DNA of 64,000 nt from Roseibium porphyridii (lineage in GTDB: Bacteria > Pseudomonadota > Alphaproteobacteria > Rhizobiales > Stappiaceae): contig NZ_CP120863.1 in NCBI RefSeq assembly GCF_026191725.2, forward strand, positions 4,320,001 through 4,384,000, given 5' to 3'. The notes under the pieces were generated by a model. That model saw only the letters and a list, made by a program, of their open reading frames with translations. It was not told where the DNA came from and ran no database searches. Position numbers and translations under genes: made by a program. The number at the start of each line of letters is the position of its first letter. The stretch's first letter is position 1. Positions 43,974-54,246 of the stretch are shown piece by piece.

Positions 43974-44076
43974 TCAGAGTTGCCGGAATTAGGTTGAGAC
44001 ACGCTTTGAGGAACACAAAGAGGAACACACACCAACAGAAGGTGTTTGTTCTAATCGCAGCAAATTCAATGGAGTG

Positions 44077-44265
44077 CTAGAGGGCAGCCACAACGGCGTA
44101 AAGACCATAAATGGTCGCTGAAATAGAACCCCAAAACAGCAAGTTCTTCGCCAACAAAACGGGCATATTCACAGTCCCACCCCGATGAACCGGCGTTGCA
44201 GACCGTTTGCGATCCCCACCCCTGGTGTCACAAACGTCGGACATTGCTGATGCCGTCCTGGCCAT
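44077..44265 (-). CDS. Possible small single-TM membrane protein
   Basis: 62 residues from an ATG with AAGG eight nt before it. The C-terminal third is a good TM helix (LLFWGSISATIYGLYAVVAA). The N-terminal part is basic and Ser/Thr-rich. Family not recognised. It lies alone between the MnmC2-like gene and the YbaK gene. Could be a chance frame. Confidence 0.4.
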   Translation of the reverse strand: MARTASAMSDVCDTRGGDRKRSATPVHRGGTVNMPVLLAKNLLFWGSISATIYGLYAVVAAL

Positions 44266-44496
44266 ACCGGCTACCTTCAAAAATGGTGTTCAGCGGTGCA
44301 ATTGGATTAGCAGTTCCAACTCCGCATCTCACCGTTTAAAAGGTAAATAGTTAATTACCACTTAAAGTCACTATGGATACATTAATAAAATAGACCATGA
44401 TGAAATCATGACGCTACACAAAATTATCCCGTATTTTTTAAATTTTCGCCCCGGAATTCAGATATCTCCTCTTTGGCAAAAGGTTCTGTGACCAAT

Positions 44497-44970
44497 ATGA
44501 GCTTAGAAAGCGTCCGTGCCCACTTTGAAAATGTTGCACCTGAACTGGAGGTTCTTGTCACGGCCGAGAGCAGTGCAACCGTAGATCTTGCAGCTCAGGC
44601 GCATGGCGTCGCACCGGGACAGATCGCCAAAACCCTGTCGTTCCAGCTCAAGGACAAAATCTTTCTTGTGGTCACGCGTGGCGATGTCCGGCTAGACAAC
44701 AAGAAGGCCAAGGCGGCCTTTGGCGGCAAAGTCAAAATGCTTGGTCTTGAGGACGTCGAGCGGCTAACCGGTCATCCCGTTGGCGGCGTCTGCCCTTTCG
44801 GACTGGCCGAACCACTACCGGTCTATTGTGATGTGTCGCTGAAGGATTTCGATATCGTCATTCCCGCTGCCGGCGCAACCAACGCGGCCGTCAAGATATC
44901 GCCTCAGCGCATGGCGGAGATAACCTCGGCTGAATGGGTCGATGTCTGCCAAACACCATTAAGTCCCTGA
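44497..44970 (+). CDS. YbaK/EbsC-type aminoacyl-tRNA deacylase
   Basis: About 157 residues. INS-superfamily blocks are visible: LVTAESSATVDLAAQAHGV near 25, IAKTLSFQLKDKIFLVVTRG near 46, DNKKAKAAFG near 68, and a GHPVGGVCPFGL loop near 92. Such proteins hydrolyse mischarged tRNA (Cys-tRNAPro and relatives). ATG 44497 is the chosen start; GTG 44488, four nt after AAAAGG, is as good. Confidence 0.88.
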   Translation: MSLESVRAHFENVAPELEVLVTAESSATVDLAAQAHGVAPGQIAKTLSFQLKDKIFLVVTRGDVRLDNKKAKAAFGGKVKMLGLEDVERLTGHPVGGVCPFGLAEPLPVYCDVSLKDFDIVIPAAGATNAAVKISPQRMAEITSAEWVDVCQTPLSP

Positions 44971-44983
44971 CGAAATCCGAGCG

Positions 44984-45997
44984 TCAGATCTGGTAGTAGT
45001 CGCGATACCACTCGACAAATCGCCGAACCCCTTCCTGTACTGATGTGACGGGACGATATCCAGTCAATCGCTGAAGCAGATCCGCATTTGCCCAGGTTGC
45101 CGGCACGTCGCCTGCTTGCATTGGCATCAGATTGCGCGCCGCCTGCTTGCCGGTCGCATCTTCAATCGCCGCAATGAACTCCGTCAGCTGCACGCTGGTG
45201 GAGTTGCCGATATTGACCACCCGCCAGGGCGCAACAGGCGAAAGGCTGTCACCATTCGGTACTTCTTCATCTTCCTCAGGACGAACTGGCACCGCGTCCA
45301 TTAACAGGCGAATGCCCTCAACGAGGTCTTCCACGTAGGTGAAGTCTCGCTTCATGTCCCCATAATTGTAAACGTCGATCGGTCGTTCTTCGAGAATTGC
45401 CTTGGTAAATTTGAAAAGTGCCATGTCGGGGCGGCCCCAGGGCCCATAGACCGTGAAGAACCGGAACATGGTCACCGGTAGATGATAAAGATGGGCATAG
45501 GAGTGCGCCATCGATTCCGTCGCCTTCTTTGTCGCTGCATAGAACGAGAGCTGGTGATCCGCCTTGTCGGTTTCCGTATATGGCATTTGCGTATTGGCAC
45601 CATAGGCCGACGACGTCGACGCCAACAACATGTGCTCCGGCGGATGCGCCCGCGCAGCTTCCAGCAATTCAAACGTTCCGCAAATATTGCTCTCCAGATA
45701 GGATCGCGGCGCTTCGATGGAGTATCTGACCCCGGCTTGAGCGGCCAGATGTATGACGAAGTCAGGTGTTTCGGTCTTGAACAGGGTCATGAGCAATTCA
45801 GGTGTTTCCACCCGGTCGTTGACCGCTTTGAAATGCTCGTGCTGGAGCAGCATTTGCTGACGTCGCTCCTTCAACCGAACGTCATAGTAATCGGTCATGG
45901 CGTCGAGCCCGATGACCCTGAAACCGTCCGCAAGGAGGCGCGTACACAGGAAATAGCCGATAAAGCCGGCAGATCCGGTTACAAGAACGGTTTTCAT
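44984..45997 (-). CDS. UDP-glucuronate 4-epimerase (NAD-dependent SDR)
   Basis: About 337 residues. TGSAGFIGYFLCTRLLADGF N-terminal Rossmann, HLAAQAGVRYSIEAP near 90 and catalytic YAATKKA near 150. FFTVYGPWGRPDMALFKF near 180 is the pattern of UDP-GlcA/GalA 4-epimerases (LspL/CapI). Product would be UDP-galacturonate for surface polysaccharide. Beside galE and the sulfate-activation genes, pointing to exopolysaccharide or lipopolysaccharide precursor supply. Confidence 0.88.
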   Translation of the reverse strand: MKTVLVTGSAGFIGYFLCTRLLADGFRVIGLDAMTDYYDVRLKERRQQMLLQHEHFKAVNDRVETPELLMTLFKTETPDFVIHLAAQAGVRYSIEAPRSYLESNICGTFELLEAARAHPPEHMLLASTSSAYGANTQMPYTETDKADHQLSFYAATKKATESMAHSYAHLYHLPVTMFRFFTVYGPWGRPDMALFKFTKAILEERPIDVYNYGDMKRDFTYVEDLVEGIRLLMDAVPVRPEEDEEVPNGDSLSPVAPWRVVNIGNSTSVQLTEFIAAIEDATGKQAARNLMPMQAGDVPATWANADLLQRLTGYRPVTSVQEGVRRFVEWYRDYYQI

Positions 45998-46165
45998 ACT
46001 GCGCTCGAAGCCTTCCATCGATGACTGATTTAAAACGCGTCTTAAAGGGCTTCGTATGACCGGGCAATGACAAAGTCCGTTTTCGAACCTGCTTGAGCAT
46101 TCACCGACCGGGCGCTAAGAAATTGCCATTGCCTTCGTGGCTTCAGTGAAAAGGCTCCAACATTC

Positions 46166-47155
46166 ATGTCCGTTCTTGTCACCGGCGGTGCCGGATACAT
46201 CGGCAGCCACACAGTGCTCAATTTTCTGGATGCGGGTGAAACACCGATCGTCGTCGACAATCTGAGTACCGGGTTCGATTGGCTGGTGCCCGAGGGCGTT
46301 CCTTTTTACCAGCTGGACATCGCGAACAAGGATGCTGTCACCGACATCATGCTTGAGCACAAAGTGGATACCGTCATTCACTTTGCGGGATCGATCATAC
46401 TGCCGGAATCCATTGAAAATCCGCTCAAATACTATCGCAACAATACTGCAAACTCACTCGGGCTGATGGAAGCTGCAGTCGCGGCGAACGTGCAACACTT
46501 TGTGTTTTCCTCGACCGCCGCCGTTTATGGTTTTCCGGACAGCGTTCCGGTTGCCGAGACGGCTCCATTGAGACCTCAAGCACCATATGGCACGTCGAAA
46601 CTCATGACCGAGCAGATGCTTCTGGATGTCGCAAATGCTCACGATCTTACGATTACTGCGCTGCGTTACTTCAACGTTGCCGGTGCGGACCCGCGCGGAC
46701 GCGCCGGCCAAGCCACGCACAACGCCACCAATCTCATCAAAGTCGCCTGTGAAGCGGCGACCGGCAAACGGTCATCAATGACTGTATTCGGTCAGGACTA
46801 TGACACCCCCGATGGAACCGCGATCCGTGACTATATCCACGTTTCGGATCTCGCGATGGCGCATCGCCTTGCTGTTGAACGCATGCGTCACGGCGGAGGC
46901 AATCTCATTGTCAATTGCGGCTACGGGCGTGGATTTTCAGTATTGGATGTCGTCCGCGCCGTGAAGAAGGCCTCAGGATCGGATTTCGCTGTCGAGCTGG
47001 GGGAACGCCGCCCTGGAGACTGCCCTGAAGTGGTCGCCCAAAGCACGCTTGCTCGAACCGAGTTGGACTGGAAACCTGAACTTGACACCATCGACCAGAT
47101 TGTCGGGGACGCCTATCGCTGGGAAGACAGTCTCACCCGCAGAAATCGGGTCTGA
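46166..47155 (+). CDS. galE: UDP-glucose 4-epimerase
   Basis: 329 residues. VTGGAGYIGSHTVLNFLDAG at the N-terminus, FAGSIILPESIENPLKYY near 73, SSTAAVYGFP near 113, catalytic YGTSK near 138, and RYFNVAGADPRGRAGQATHN near 162; the last segment is diagnostic for GalE. It interconverts UDP-Glc and UDP-Gal. Divergent from the UDP-GlcA epimerase (168 bp between starts) and convergent with cysNC. Confidence 0.92.
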   Translation: MSVLVTGGAGYIGSHTVLNFLDAGETPIVVDNLSTGFDWLVPEGVPFYQLDIANKDAVTDIMLEHKVDTVIHFAGSIILPESIENPLKYYRNNTANSLGLMEAAVAANVQHFVFSSTAAVYGFPDSVPVAETAPLRPQAPYGTSKLMTEQMLLDVANAHDLTITALRYFNVAGADPRGRAGQATHNATNLIKVACEAATGKRSSMTVFGQDYDTPDGTAIRDYIHVSDLAMAHRLAVERMRHGGGNLIVNCGYGRGFSVLDVVRAVKKASGSDFAVELGERRPGDCPEVVAQSTLARTELDWKPELDTIDQIVGDAYRWEDSLTRRNRV

Positions 47156-47190
47156 CCGTCTTCTCCCCTTCAGACGTTTCCGTTCAAGAT

Positions 47191-49125
47191 TTAGATCCCG
47201 TCTCCGTGGGTTCCTGCATTGGACAAGAAGCCATGGTCGCGCAGATATTCGATGATGTCCTCGGCAACATCTTCAGGATCACGACCGACGTTTCGAATAT
47301 GTAGTTCCGGGTTTTCCGGTGCTTCATAAGGACTGTCGATACCTGTGAAGTTCTTGATCTCGCCGCGGTCTGCCTTTGCATAAAGTCCTTTCGGATCTCG
47401 CTTGCGGCACTCCTCGATCGGCGTATCGACAAAGACTTCGATGAATTCGTCCTCGCCCATCAGATCGCGCGCCAGCCGGCGTTCTGACCTGAACGGCGAG
47501 ATAAACGAAACCAGCGTAATCAGGCCAGCGTCCGTAAAGAGCTTGGCGACCTCTCCCACCCGGCGAATGTTCTCCACACGGTCAGCGTCGGTAAAGCCCA
47601 GGTCCTTGTTGAGACCATGCCGAACGTTGTCGCCATCGAGCGTATAAGTGTGACGCCCTTCGATGTGCAGCTTCTTCTCGACAATCGAGGCAATGGTCGA
47701 CTTGCCTGACCCGGACAGCCCCGTAAACCAGAGCACTGCGGGTTTTTGGCCGAGTTTTTCCGAGCGCGCGCTTTTGTCGACATCCAAAGCCTGCCAGTGA
47801 ATGTTGCTGGCACGGCGCAACGCAAACCAGATCAATCCGGCTCCGACGGTCGCATTGGACATGCGGTCGATCAATATAAACGACCCCGTGGAGCGGTTGG
47901 CTTCATAGGGATCGAACGGGACTGCAGAGGAGAGCGCGAAATTGCAGAAGGCGATTTCGTTCAGCTCAAGCGTCTTGCCGGCAATATGTTCGAACGTGTT
48001 GACGTTGATCTTGTGTTTGATCTCCGAAACGGTCGCCGTCACTGTTCGTGTGCCAAGCTTCAACAAATAGGGGCGCCCTGGCAACAGTGGTTCATCCGAC
48101 ATCCAGATGACATGCGCCGCAAACTGGTCGGCGACATCTGGCCGGTGCGCGGCTGAGGACAAGAGATCGCCTCTGGAAATGTCAATTTCATCTTCGAGCG
48201 TGATCGTGACCGCTTCACCCGCTCGAGCTTCGCTGACTTCGCCACCGGTACCTATAATGCTTTGAACCTTCGATGAAGTCGCCGGGCCTGCCACCACAAG
48301 TTCTTCGCCAACGCTTACGCGGCCACTCGCCACTGTGCCGGAATAGCCACGGAAATCGAGGTTGGGCCGGTTCACCCATTGAACAGGAAACCGGAACGGG
48401 GCTTCAAGGGCGTGTTCGCCGACTTCAATCGTCTCCAGATGTTCCAGAAGATGCGGACCGGAGTACCAGACCATCTTCTCGCTCTTCATGGTGACGTTGT
48501 CACCGTAGCGAGCAGACATCGGGATCGCTTGCAGCGTCTCGAAGTCGAAGCCGTTTGCGAATGTCTCGAATTCCTTGCGGATTTCCTCAAAACGATCCTG
48601 CGAGTAGCCCACCAGATCAATCTTGTTGACCGCAAGCACCACGTGACGGATCCCCAAGAGGGACGCGATGAACGCATGGCGGCGTGTTTGAACCATCAGG
48701 CCGTTACGTGCATCCACCAGCAGAACGGCAAGATCCGCTGTCGAGGCTCCGGTCGCCATGTTGCGCGTGTATTGTTCGTGGCCTGGTGTATCGGCGACGA
48801 TGAATTTTCGCTTGTCCGTCGCAAAGAAACGATAGGCAACATCAATGGTGATGCCTTGCTCGCGTTCAGCCTCAAGTCCGTCGACAAGCAGAGCAAGATC
48901 GATGTCCTCACCAACTGTACCGTGCTTTTTTGAGTCCCTTTCAAGGGCCGCAAGCTGATCTTCGAAGATCAGCTTGGTGTCATAAAGCAACCGCCCGATC
49001 AGGGTGGATTTACCGTCATCGACGGAGCCGCACGTCAAAAACCGGAGCTGGTCCTTGCTTTCCTGGGCGAGGATATAGTCGGTGACAGCTGTTTCGGCAG
49101 CTTCCTGAACGTCAACACTCGTCAT
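47191..49125 (-). CDS. cysNC: Bifunctional sulfate adenylyltransferase large subunit / APS kinase
   Basis: 644 residues. The CysN half is an EF-Tu-like GTPase: [15 protein letters not shown] near 34, [17 protein letters not shown] near 115, NKIDLVGYS near 164, then beta-barrel domains to about 440. The CysC half has [18 protein letters not shown] near 468, then [15 protein letters not shown] and [16 protein letters not shown], so both parts look active. With CysD it makes APS from sulfate and ATP, driven by GTP, then PAPS. Starts 1 bp after cysD, so translationally linked. Confidence 0.95.
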   Translation of the reverse strand: MTSVDVQEAAETAVTDYILAQESKDQLRFLTCGSVDDGKSTLIGRLLYDTKLIFEDQLAALERDSKKHGTVGEDIDLALLVDGLEAEREQGITIDVAYRFFATDKRKFIVADTPGHEQYTRNMATGASTADLAVLLVDARNGLMVQTRRHAFIASLLGIRHVVLAVNKIDLVGYSQDRFEEIRKEFETFANGFDFETLQAIPMSARYGDNVTMKSEKMVWYSGPHLLEHLETIEVGEHALEAPFRFPVQWVNRPNLDFRGYSGTVASGRVSVGEELVVAGPATSSKVQSIIGTGGEVSEARAGEAVTITLEDEIDISRGDLLSSAAHRPDVADQFAAHVIWMSDEPLLPGRPYLLKLGTRTVTATVSEIKHKINVNTFEHIAGKTLELNEIAFCNFALSSAVPFDPYEANRSTGSFILIDRMSNATVGAGLIWFALRRASNIHWQALDVDKSARSEKLGQKPAVLWFTGLSGSGKSTIASIVEKKLHIEGRHTYTLDGDNVRHGLNKDLGFTDADRVENIRRVGEVAKLFTDAGLITLVSFISPFRSERRLARDLMGEDEFIEVFVDTPIEECRKRDPKGLYAKADRGEIKNFTGIDSPYEAPENPELHIRNVGRDPEDVAEDIIEYLRDHGFLSNAGTHGDGI

Positions 49126-49126
49126 C

Positions 49127-50056
49127 TTAGAAATATCCTTCCCGCTTCTTTTTCTCCATCGAGGCGCTTTCGTCCTTGTCGATCAGACGACCCTGGCGCT
49201 CGGACGTACGGGCAATCAGCATTTCGCGAACAATGGCCGGCAATGTTTCGGCATCAGATTCGATTGCTCCGGTCAGCGGGTAACAGCCCAGTGTGCGGAA
49301 ACGGACACTTTTTTCTTCGATGACTTCGCCGGGCAAAAGCTTCATTCGATCGTCATCGACCATGATCAGCATTCCATCCCGCTCAACAACAGGACGTTTG
49401 GCAGCAAAATAAAGCGGCACCATCGGAATGTTTTCAGTCAGGATGTACTGCCAGATATCCAGCTCAGTCCAGTTCGACAGCGGGAAAGCGCGGATGCTTT
49501 CACCCTTGGCGACCCGCGCATTATAAAGGTTCCAGAGCTCGGGACGCTGGTTCTTCGGGTCCCACCCGTGATTGGCATTGCGGAAGGAAAACACCCTCTC
49601 CTTGGCGCGAGACTTTTCCTCGTCTCGCCGCGCTCCACCAAAGGCGGCATCGAAGCCATAGTGGTTCAAGGCCTGTTTGAGGGCCTCGGTTTTCATGATG
49701 TTTGTATGGACCGAAGATCCGTGATCGAACGGGTTGATGTTCTTCTGCAATCCTTCGGGGTTGGTATGAACGAGCAAATCCAGCCCCAACCGGCTGGCCG
49801 TCTCATCACGGAATGTGATCATGTCCCGGAACTTCCACGTGGTATCCACGTGCAGCAACGGGAACGGCGGTTTGGCCGGATAAAACGCTTTCATCGCCAG
49901 ATGCAGCATCACACCGGAATCCTTACCGATGGAATAGAGCATCACCGGATTGGAAAACTCCGCAGCCACTTCACGGATGATGTGAATGCTTTCCGCTTCC
50001 AGTCGCTTCAGATTGCTGAGGCGCTCGGGTGTGATGCCCTGAGATTGCATGTTCAT
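49127..50056 (-). CDS. cysD: Sulfate adenylyltransferase small subunit CysD
   Basis: About 309 residues from the ATG at 50056; an ATG 17 codons earlier is possible but has no Shine-Dalgarno. ATP-pyrophosphatase loop [20 protein letters not shown] near 38, then [15 protein letters not shown] and [19 protein letters not shown] and [19 protein letters not shown]. Heterodimer partner of CysN. Lies between cysQ and cysNC in one operon-like run. Confidence 0.93.
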   Translation of the reverse strand: MNMQSQGITPERLSNLKRLEAESIHIIREVAAEFSNPVMLYSIGKDSGVMLHLAMKAFYPAKPPFPLLHVDTTWKFRDMITFRDETASRLGLDLLVHTNPEGLQKNINPFDHGSSVHTNIMKTEALKQALNHYGFDAAFGGARRDEEKSRAKERVFSFRNANHGWDPKNQRPELWNLYNARVAKGESIRAFPLSNWTELDIWQYILTENIPMVPLYFAAKRPVVERDGMLIMVDDDRMKLLPGEVIEEKSVRFRTLGCYPLTGAIESDAETLPAIVREMLIARTSERQGRLIDKDESASMEKKKREGYF

Positions 50057-50117
50057 GTTCACTTTTCCATTGTGGCCGCGGACGGCCAAAGTCTTTGTTT
50101 CGTCCATTCAGCTGAGA

Positions 50118-50954
50118 TCAGCCGGAAACGGCAAGATCGGCCAATACGGAACGGCAGCCAACCGCGAGAAAATGGGGATTCCGCAAATCGTCTTTAATCG
50201 CTTGAGTTGGCACCTGGTAGGTGAAGTCGTTGCCTGTTTCAGCATAGACCAGTGCACCGCCCGCAGCACGCAGCAACGCATCTCCTGCTGCAATATCCCA
50301 TTGCATTGTCGGCGCCATCCGTGGGTAAAAATCTGCCCGCCCGGCGGCAAGCCAACACAGTTTCAATGAGGAGCCGACATTCAGTTGTTCCGCAACGCCC
50401 AACCGGTTTATCAACGCGGCTGTTTCTTCGGACATATGCGAACGGCTGGCCAGAACACTCAAGCCAGACTGCGGTGGGGTCCGCACCGAAATAGCTGCAA
50501 CGTCCACAATTTTTCCAGCCTCGATCCGCCCTTTGAAGGCGCTCTGTTGGTCGTTTGCTGACAATGCGCCGCCCCAATAGATCTCACCCAGCGCCGGTGC
50601 GGAAACGACACCGAACACAGGGCAGCCATCCTCGATCAGGGCAATGTTGACGGTGAATTCTCCATTCCTCTTGAGGAACTCCTTGGTACCGTCCAGCGGA
50701 TCCACCAGAAAATACCGTCCCTCGACAACCGGTAATTCTCCAGCTTCGACGGATTCTTCCGCGACCACTGGAATTTCGGGGAAAATCTTTGACAGTCCGG
50801 CCAGAATAACCTTTTCGGCAGCCGCATCAGCCACGGTCACAGGCGATCCGTCCGACTTGTTTTCCACTTCGAACGGCTCGGCATAAACCTTCAGGATCTC
50901 CTCACCAGCTTGCACGGCAAGCTGGTTCAATAAGGATATCTTTTCTTCCGTCAT
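50118..50954 (-). CDS. cysQ: 3'(2'),5'-bisphosphate nucleotidase CysQ
   Basis: About 278 residues. Inositol-monophosphatase fold: VTVADAAAEKVI near 37, VAEESVEAG near 62, metal-binding VDPLDGTKEFLKRNGEF near 81, and MQWDIAAGDALLRAAGG near 220. It recycles PAP, the by-product of PAPS-dependent sulfation or reduction. A GAGG Shine-Dalgarno marks ATG 50954; a longer frame upstream is a shadow. First gene of the cysQ-cysD-cysNC run. Confidence 0.93.
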   Translation of the reverse strand: MTEEKISLLNQLAVQAGEEILKVYAEPFEVENKSDGSPVTVADAAAEKVILAGLSKIFPEIPVVAEESVEAGELPVVEGRYFLVDPLDGTKEFLKRNGEFTVNIALIEDGCPVFGVVSAPALGEIYWGGALSANDQQSAFKGRIEAGKIVDVAAISVRTPPQSGLSVLASRSHMSEETAALINRLGVAEQLNVGSSLKLCWLAAGRADFYPRMAPTMQWDIAAGDALLRAAGGALVYAETGNDFTYQVPTQAIKDDLRNPHFLAVGCRSVLADLAVSG

Positions 50955-51255
50955 CAACACCTCTTCAAGCGCAGTTCCTCTGGAGCCCTGCGCTTTTTCC
51001 GCTTCATGAGCGTCGCCGTAAATAAAAGGAACAATGTGTATCAATTCAAGGAATGGTGTTCCACGAAACCGGCAGAATGGAAAACACACGAAACTGTCTC
51101 GCCCCGACTTATGCGGTTTTGTTCCGCCGCTCAAGAAAACGTTCGAGGCAGTTGGCCTCTTTCAACGATCAGATTCACTTCTTGGCAAGGGCTTTTGGCT
51201 AAACTTACAGGCCAAGGGTGGTAAAAACCCCGAGTTATTGGAGAAATAAGTCGCC

Positions 51256-51759
51256 ATGTCGGACACCAGTCCCTCGCTGCAGGCAGATTCGGAAGAGGCC
51301 ACGGAAATGGTTCCGCGTGCCCGCCGTGCACGTGTGTACAAAAAGGGGAAAATGGTTTTCCAAAACGGCCTGCGTTCCATTCCTTGCATCGTGCGCAACA
51401 TATCCCAAGGTGGCGCACTGCTGGAATTTGAGCAGGCCTATATGCTCCCCAAGCACTTCGAGCTCTACATCGACTTGGAAGACTATGAAGTCAGCTGCGA
51501 ACGCCGTTGGGAAGAGGGCTTGCGCTGCGGTGTCATGTTCATCGGTGAGAAGCGGCAAGTGGCGCAAATGCGCGCCCAGTCGCTGAAAACATCCGAAGAA
51601 GCCCTGACAAAAGACGACGACCAGTATGTCGATAGTACCGGAGGCTTTTTCGATCGGCGCAAGGCTGACGACAGGCGGCCGGTAAAGCCGGGTGAACCCT
51701 TGAGCCGCCCGCGACCTGGTTCGGCCGGCGGGAAACCTACCTTCGGAAAACGTCGCTAA
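51256..51759 (+). CDS. PilZ-domain protein
   Basis: 167 residues. RRARRARVYKKGKMVFQNG near 21 and IVRNISQGGALLEFE near 45 match the PilZ R-RxxxR and (D/N)xSxxG motifs for c-di-GMP binding, though the first Arg cluster sits earlier than usual and needs checking. A disordered acidic/basic tail (FFDRRKADDRRPVKPGE) follows. It may read out the GGDEF-EAL enzyme at 28 kb. Terminated by a canonical hairpin. Confidence 0.82.
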   Translation: MSDTSPSLQADSEEATEMVPRARRARVYKKGKMVFQNGLRSIPCIVRNISQGGALLEFEQAYMLPKHFELYIDLEDYEVSCERRWEEGLRCGVMFIGEKRQVAQMRAQSLKTSEEALTKDDDQYVDSTGGFFDRRKADDRRPVKPGEPLSRPRPGSAGGKPTFGKRR

Positions 51760-51784
51760 AGGTATTTGGTTCTAGCAGACCTGA

Positions 51785-51816
51785 AAGCCCCTCAGATCCT
51801 CTGACGGGGCTTTTTT
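51785..51816 (+). terminator. Rho-independent terminator after the PilZ gene
   Basis: AAGCCCC-TCAG / CTGA-C-GGGGC stem with inner TCAG/CTGA pairing, followed by TTTTTT, 26 nt after the stop. Confidence 0.85.
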
Positions 51817-51945
51817 ACTGCGTTTCTGCTTGGCATCGATTTTTCAACAACTTGCAATCCAAGAGAGACCGCTGTCCATAAAATGAGAATCGCCGAAGGA
51901 GCTCTCTTCAGCTGAAACGACGGCGGAATTGCGCTGCCCGCCCGG

Positions 51946-53868
51946 CTATTCCTGACTGTCCAGAAAGGCCTGCGCCGATTGCCTTGTCTCGTAGATGTGA
52001 GAGGCCCCTTTCAAGGTCTCTCCGAGCTTCAGGCGCATGAAGGCCGACCCGGAATACCGGGTCACTGTGTTGTAAAACCGACTTTCAAGATCAGCGACCA
52101 TTTCCGCATAGTCGTTGGCAATGTCATCATCCAGGTGAAAACCATCATAATTGACAATCACATCGACACGCTCGCTCAAGGGACCGCAGACCCGCTCAAC
52201 CTGATCGCGGACCTGCTCCACTTCGGTCCGTGTGCGGATGCGCATCTTTTCAAAGTTGATGAAAAGCCGGTCGTGGGGAGGATCGAGCGCGATACGCTCG
52301 GGCAGATCGAGATGCAACAATTCGCGCCTCAGGTCCATTGGCCCTTCAGCAAAGAGACGTGCATCCATCTCCTGGAGTTCACCCATGATCGGCCGGAACC
52401 CCATACGGTCCAGGATATCGCGATCGACATCGATGCCCGGTGCAACTTCGGTCAGGACGAGCCCTTCTTCGCTCAGCTTGAAAACGCAACGCTCCGTAAC
52501 ATAAAGCACTGGCTGCCCGAGGCGCGCAGCCCGTCGTCCTGAAAATGTGACTTGTTCCACGTCGCTCAGGAATTTGCGCGACGATCCTTCGTTCACAACC
52601 TCCATCCGACCGTCCGTCAACCTGACCTGCAGCCCCTTGGCCGTAAAAGTACCGGCAAAGACAAGCGATTTGGCGTTCTGACTGATATTGATGAACCCAC
52701 CTGCCCCCGCAAGGCGCGGCCCGAAGCGGGACACATTGACGTTGCCAAGGGTATCAGCCTGAGCAAGCCCAAGACAGGCCATGTCCAGTCCGCCGCCGTC
52801 ATAAAAATCAAATTGCGAGTTCTGGGGAATGACGGCATCGACATCCACGGCCGCACCGAAATCGAGACCGGACGCCGGCTGCCCCCCGACAACCCCAGGC
52901 TCTGCCGTCAGGGTGACGTGGTTCAGCATGCCCTCCTCTGCCGCTACCGCGGCCACCCCTTCCGGCATTCCTATGCCGAGGTTTATGACGCCGTTGACCG
53001 GAAGCTCAAACGCGCAGCGCCTTGCGATGATCTTGCGCGGTCCGAGCGGCATCGCCGGGATTTCACCGGCAGGGGGTCGAATGCGGTTGGTGAAGGCATG
53101 GGAAAAGTCAGTCTTGTAGGTCTGCATGTGGTTTTCCGGCTTCGCCACCACCACGGCATCAACCAGAATACCGGGTATCTGGACGTCGCGCGCCTGCAGA
53201 CTGCGACCGCGAGCAAGGCGCTCAACCTGCACAATCACCACACCCCCTGCATTCTTGACCGCCATGGCTTGCGCCAGATTGTCGATCACCAATGCTTCGC
53301 GTTCCATCGTGACATTGCCTGCCTCATCCGCCGTTGTGCCGCGCAGCAAGGCAACGGTCAGCTTCGGGGCCGGATAATAAAGATACTCCTCTCCACCCAG
53401 TTTCATCAGGTCAATTTGAGGTTCGGTGGACATGTCATTGATAGCGCCGCCGCCATTGCGCGGATCGACGAATGTCTCAAGCCCGACTTTTGACAACATG
53501 CCCGGTTTACCGGCTGCGGCGTCCCGGTAGAGTTGGCTGATACATCCCTGAGGCAGGTTCCAACCCTGAATTTTTCCCGAAACGGCAAGCTCGGCCACTT
53601 TCGGGATCAGTCCCCAGTGACCGCCAACCACCTTTTTCAGAAGGCCATGATGACCGAGCCGGTTCAGGCCCCTGTGCTTTCCATCTCCCTGACCGGCTGC
53701 AAAAAACAACGAGAGGTTTCTGGGTGTCCCGTGCGCCAGAAATCTTGCTTCAATCGCCGCAAGAAGCTCATCAGGAACACCTATACCGACAAAACCGGAT
53801 GTTGTGATGGTGTCGCCGTCCTTCACCAGGGCAGCGGCATCCGACGCAGAGACAACCTTCCGCCGCAT
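51946..53868 (-). CDS. Acyl-CoA:acetate/3-ketoacid CoA-transferase, long form
   Basis: 640 residues. The two CoA-transferase halves are fused: GDTITTSGFVGIGVPDELLA near 18, and the second half with NLGIGMPEGVAAVAAEEG near 295 and LTAEPGVVGGQP near 323, whose Glu is the expected CoA-thioester nucleophile. About 100 residues beyond the usual 520-residue YdiF/propionate CoA-transferase form an extra helical C-terminal domain (FINFEKMRIRTRTEVEQVRD). A GGGAGG Shine-Dalgarno precedes the ATG. It swaps CoA between short-chain acids; the exact pair is unknown. The upstream 370 bp to the RNA terminator is empty. Confidence 0.88.
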   Translation of the reverse strand: MRRKVVSASDAAALVKDGDTITTSGFVGIGVPDELLAAIEARFLAHGTPRNLSLFFAAGQGDGKHRGLNRLGHHGLLKKVVGGHWGLIPKVAELAVSGKIQGWNLPQGCISQLYRDAAAGKPGMLSKVGLETFVDPRNGGGAINDMSTEPQIDLMKLGGEEYLYYPAPKLTVALLRGTTADEAGNVTMEREALVIDNLAQAMAVKNAGGVVIVQVERLARGRSLQARDVQIPGILVDAVVVAKPENHMQTYKTDFSHAFTNRIRPPAGEIPAMPLGPRKIIARRCAFELPVNGVINLGIGMPEGVAAVAAEEGMLNHVTLTAEPGVVGGQPASGLDFGAAVDVDAVIPQNSQFDFYDGGGLDMACLGLAQADTLGNVNVSRFGPRLAGAGGFINISQNAKSLVFAGTFTAKGLQVRLTDGRMEVVNEGSSRKFLSDVEQVTFSGRRAARLGQPVLYVTERCVFKLSEEGLVLTEVAPGIDVDRDILDRMGFRPIMGELQEMDARLFAEGPMDLRRELLHLDLPERIALDPPHDRLFINFEKMRIRTRTEVEQVRDQVERVCGPLSERVDVIVNYDGFHLDDDIANDYAEMVADLESRFYNTVTRYSGSAFMRLKLGETLKGASHIYETRQSAQAFLDSQE

Positions 53869-54246
53869 GAAATCCTCCCAGTTGTTTTTTCCAGTTTGGA
53901 ACGGGCAAGGACGCGGCGTCCAGTGGCAACTTTTTTCTTGTCGATGTTCGTTGGCGTGACAGGGCCAGGAAAAGACACGCGCCTTCGCGGTCTTGCGGTC
54001 AACTCAAAGGCTCAACGAAAGGTACAGGCGGCGCAGGACATCCAACGACCAATGCGTCGGCGTACCGAAATCACGCCAGCAGGTGAAGCCTGACTTCAGC
54101 GCTCGCTTCAGACGGCCATGCGGTCACAATAGGCCTGCAAGTGCTTACTGCGTAGCGTAGAAAGTCTATCGGATTTTTTTAGAGTGTGGAGAGTTGAAAA
54201 CCATTTAGAAACAAAGGCTTCACGGCGAAGTACTCTGAAGGCCGGA

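Noticed and set aside
53869..54240. A reverse frame containing HWSLDVLRRLYLSLSL that hinted at a transposase remnant.
   Set aside because: Too short and without any transposase motif; no inverted repeats or target duplications nearby.
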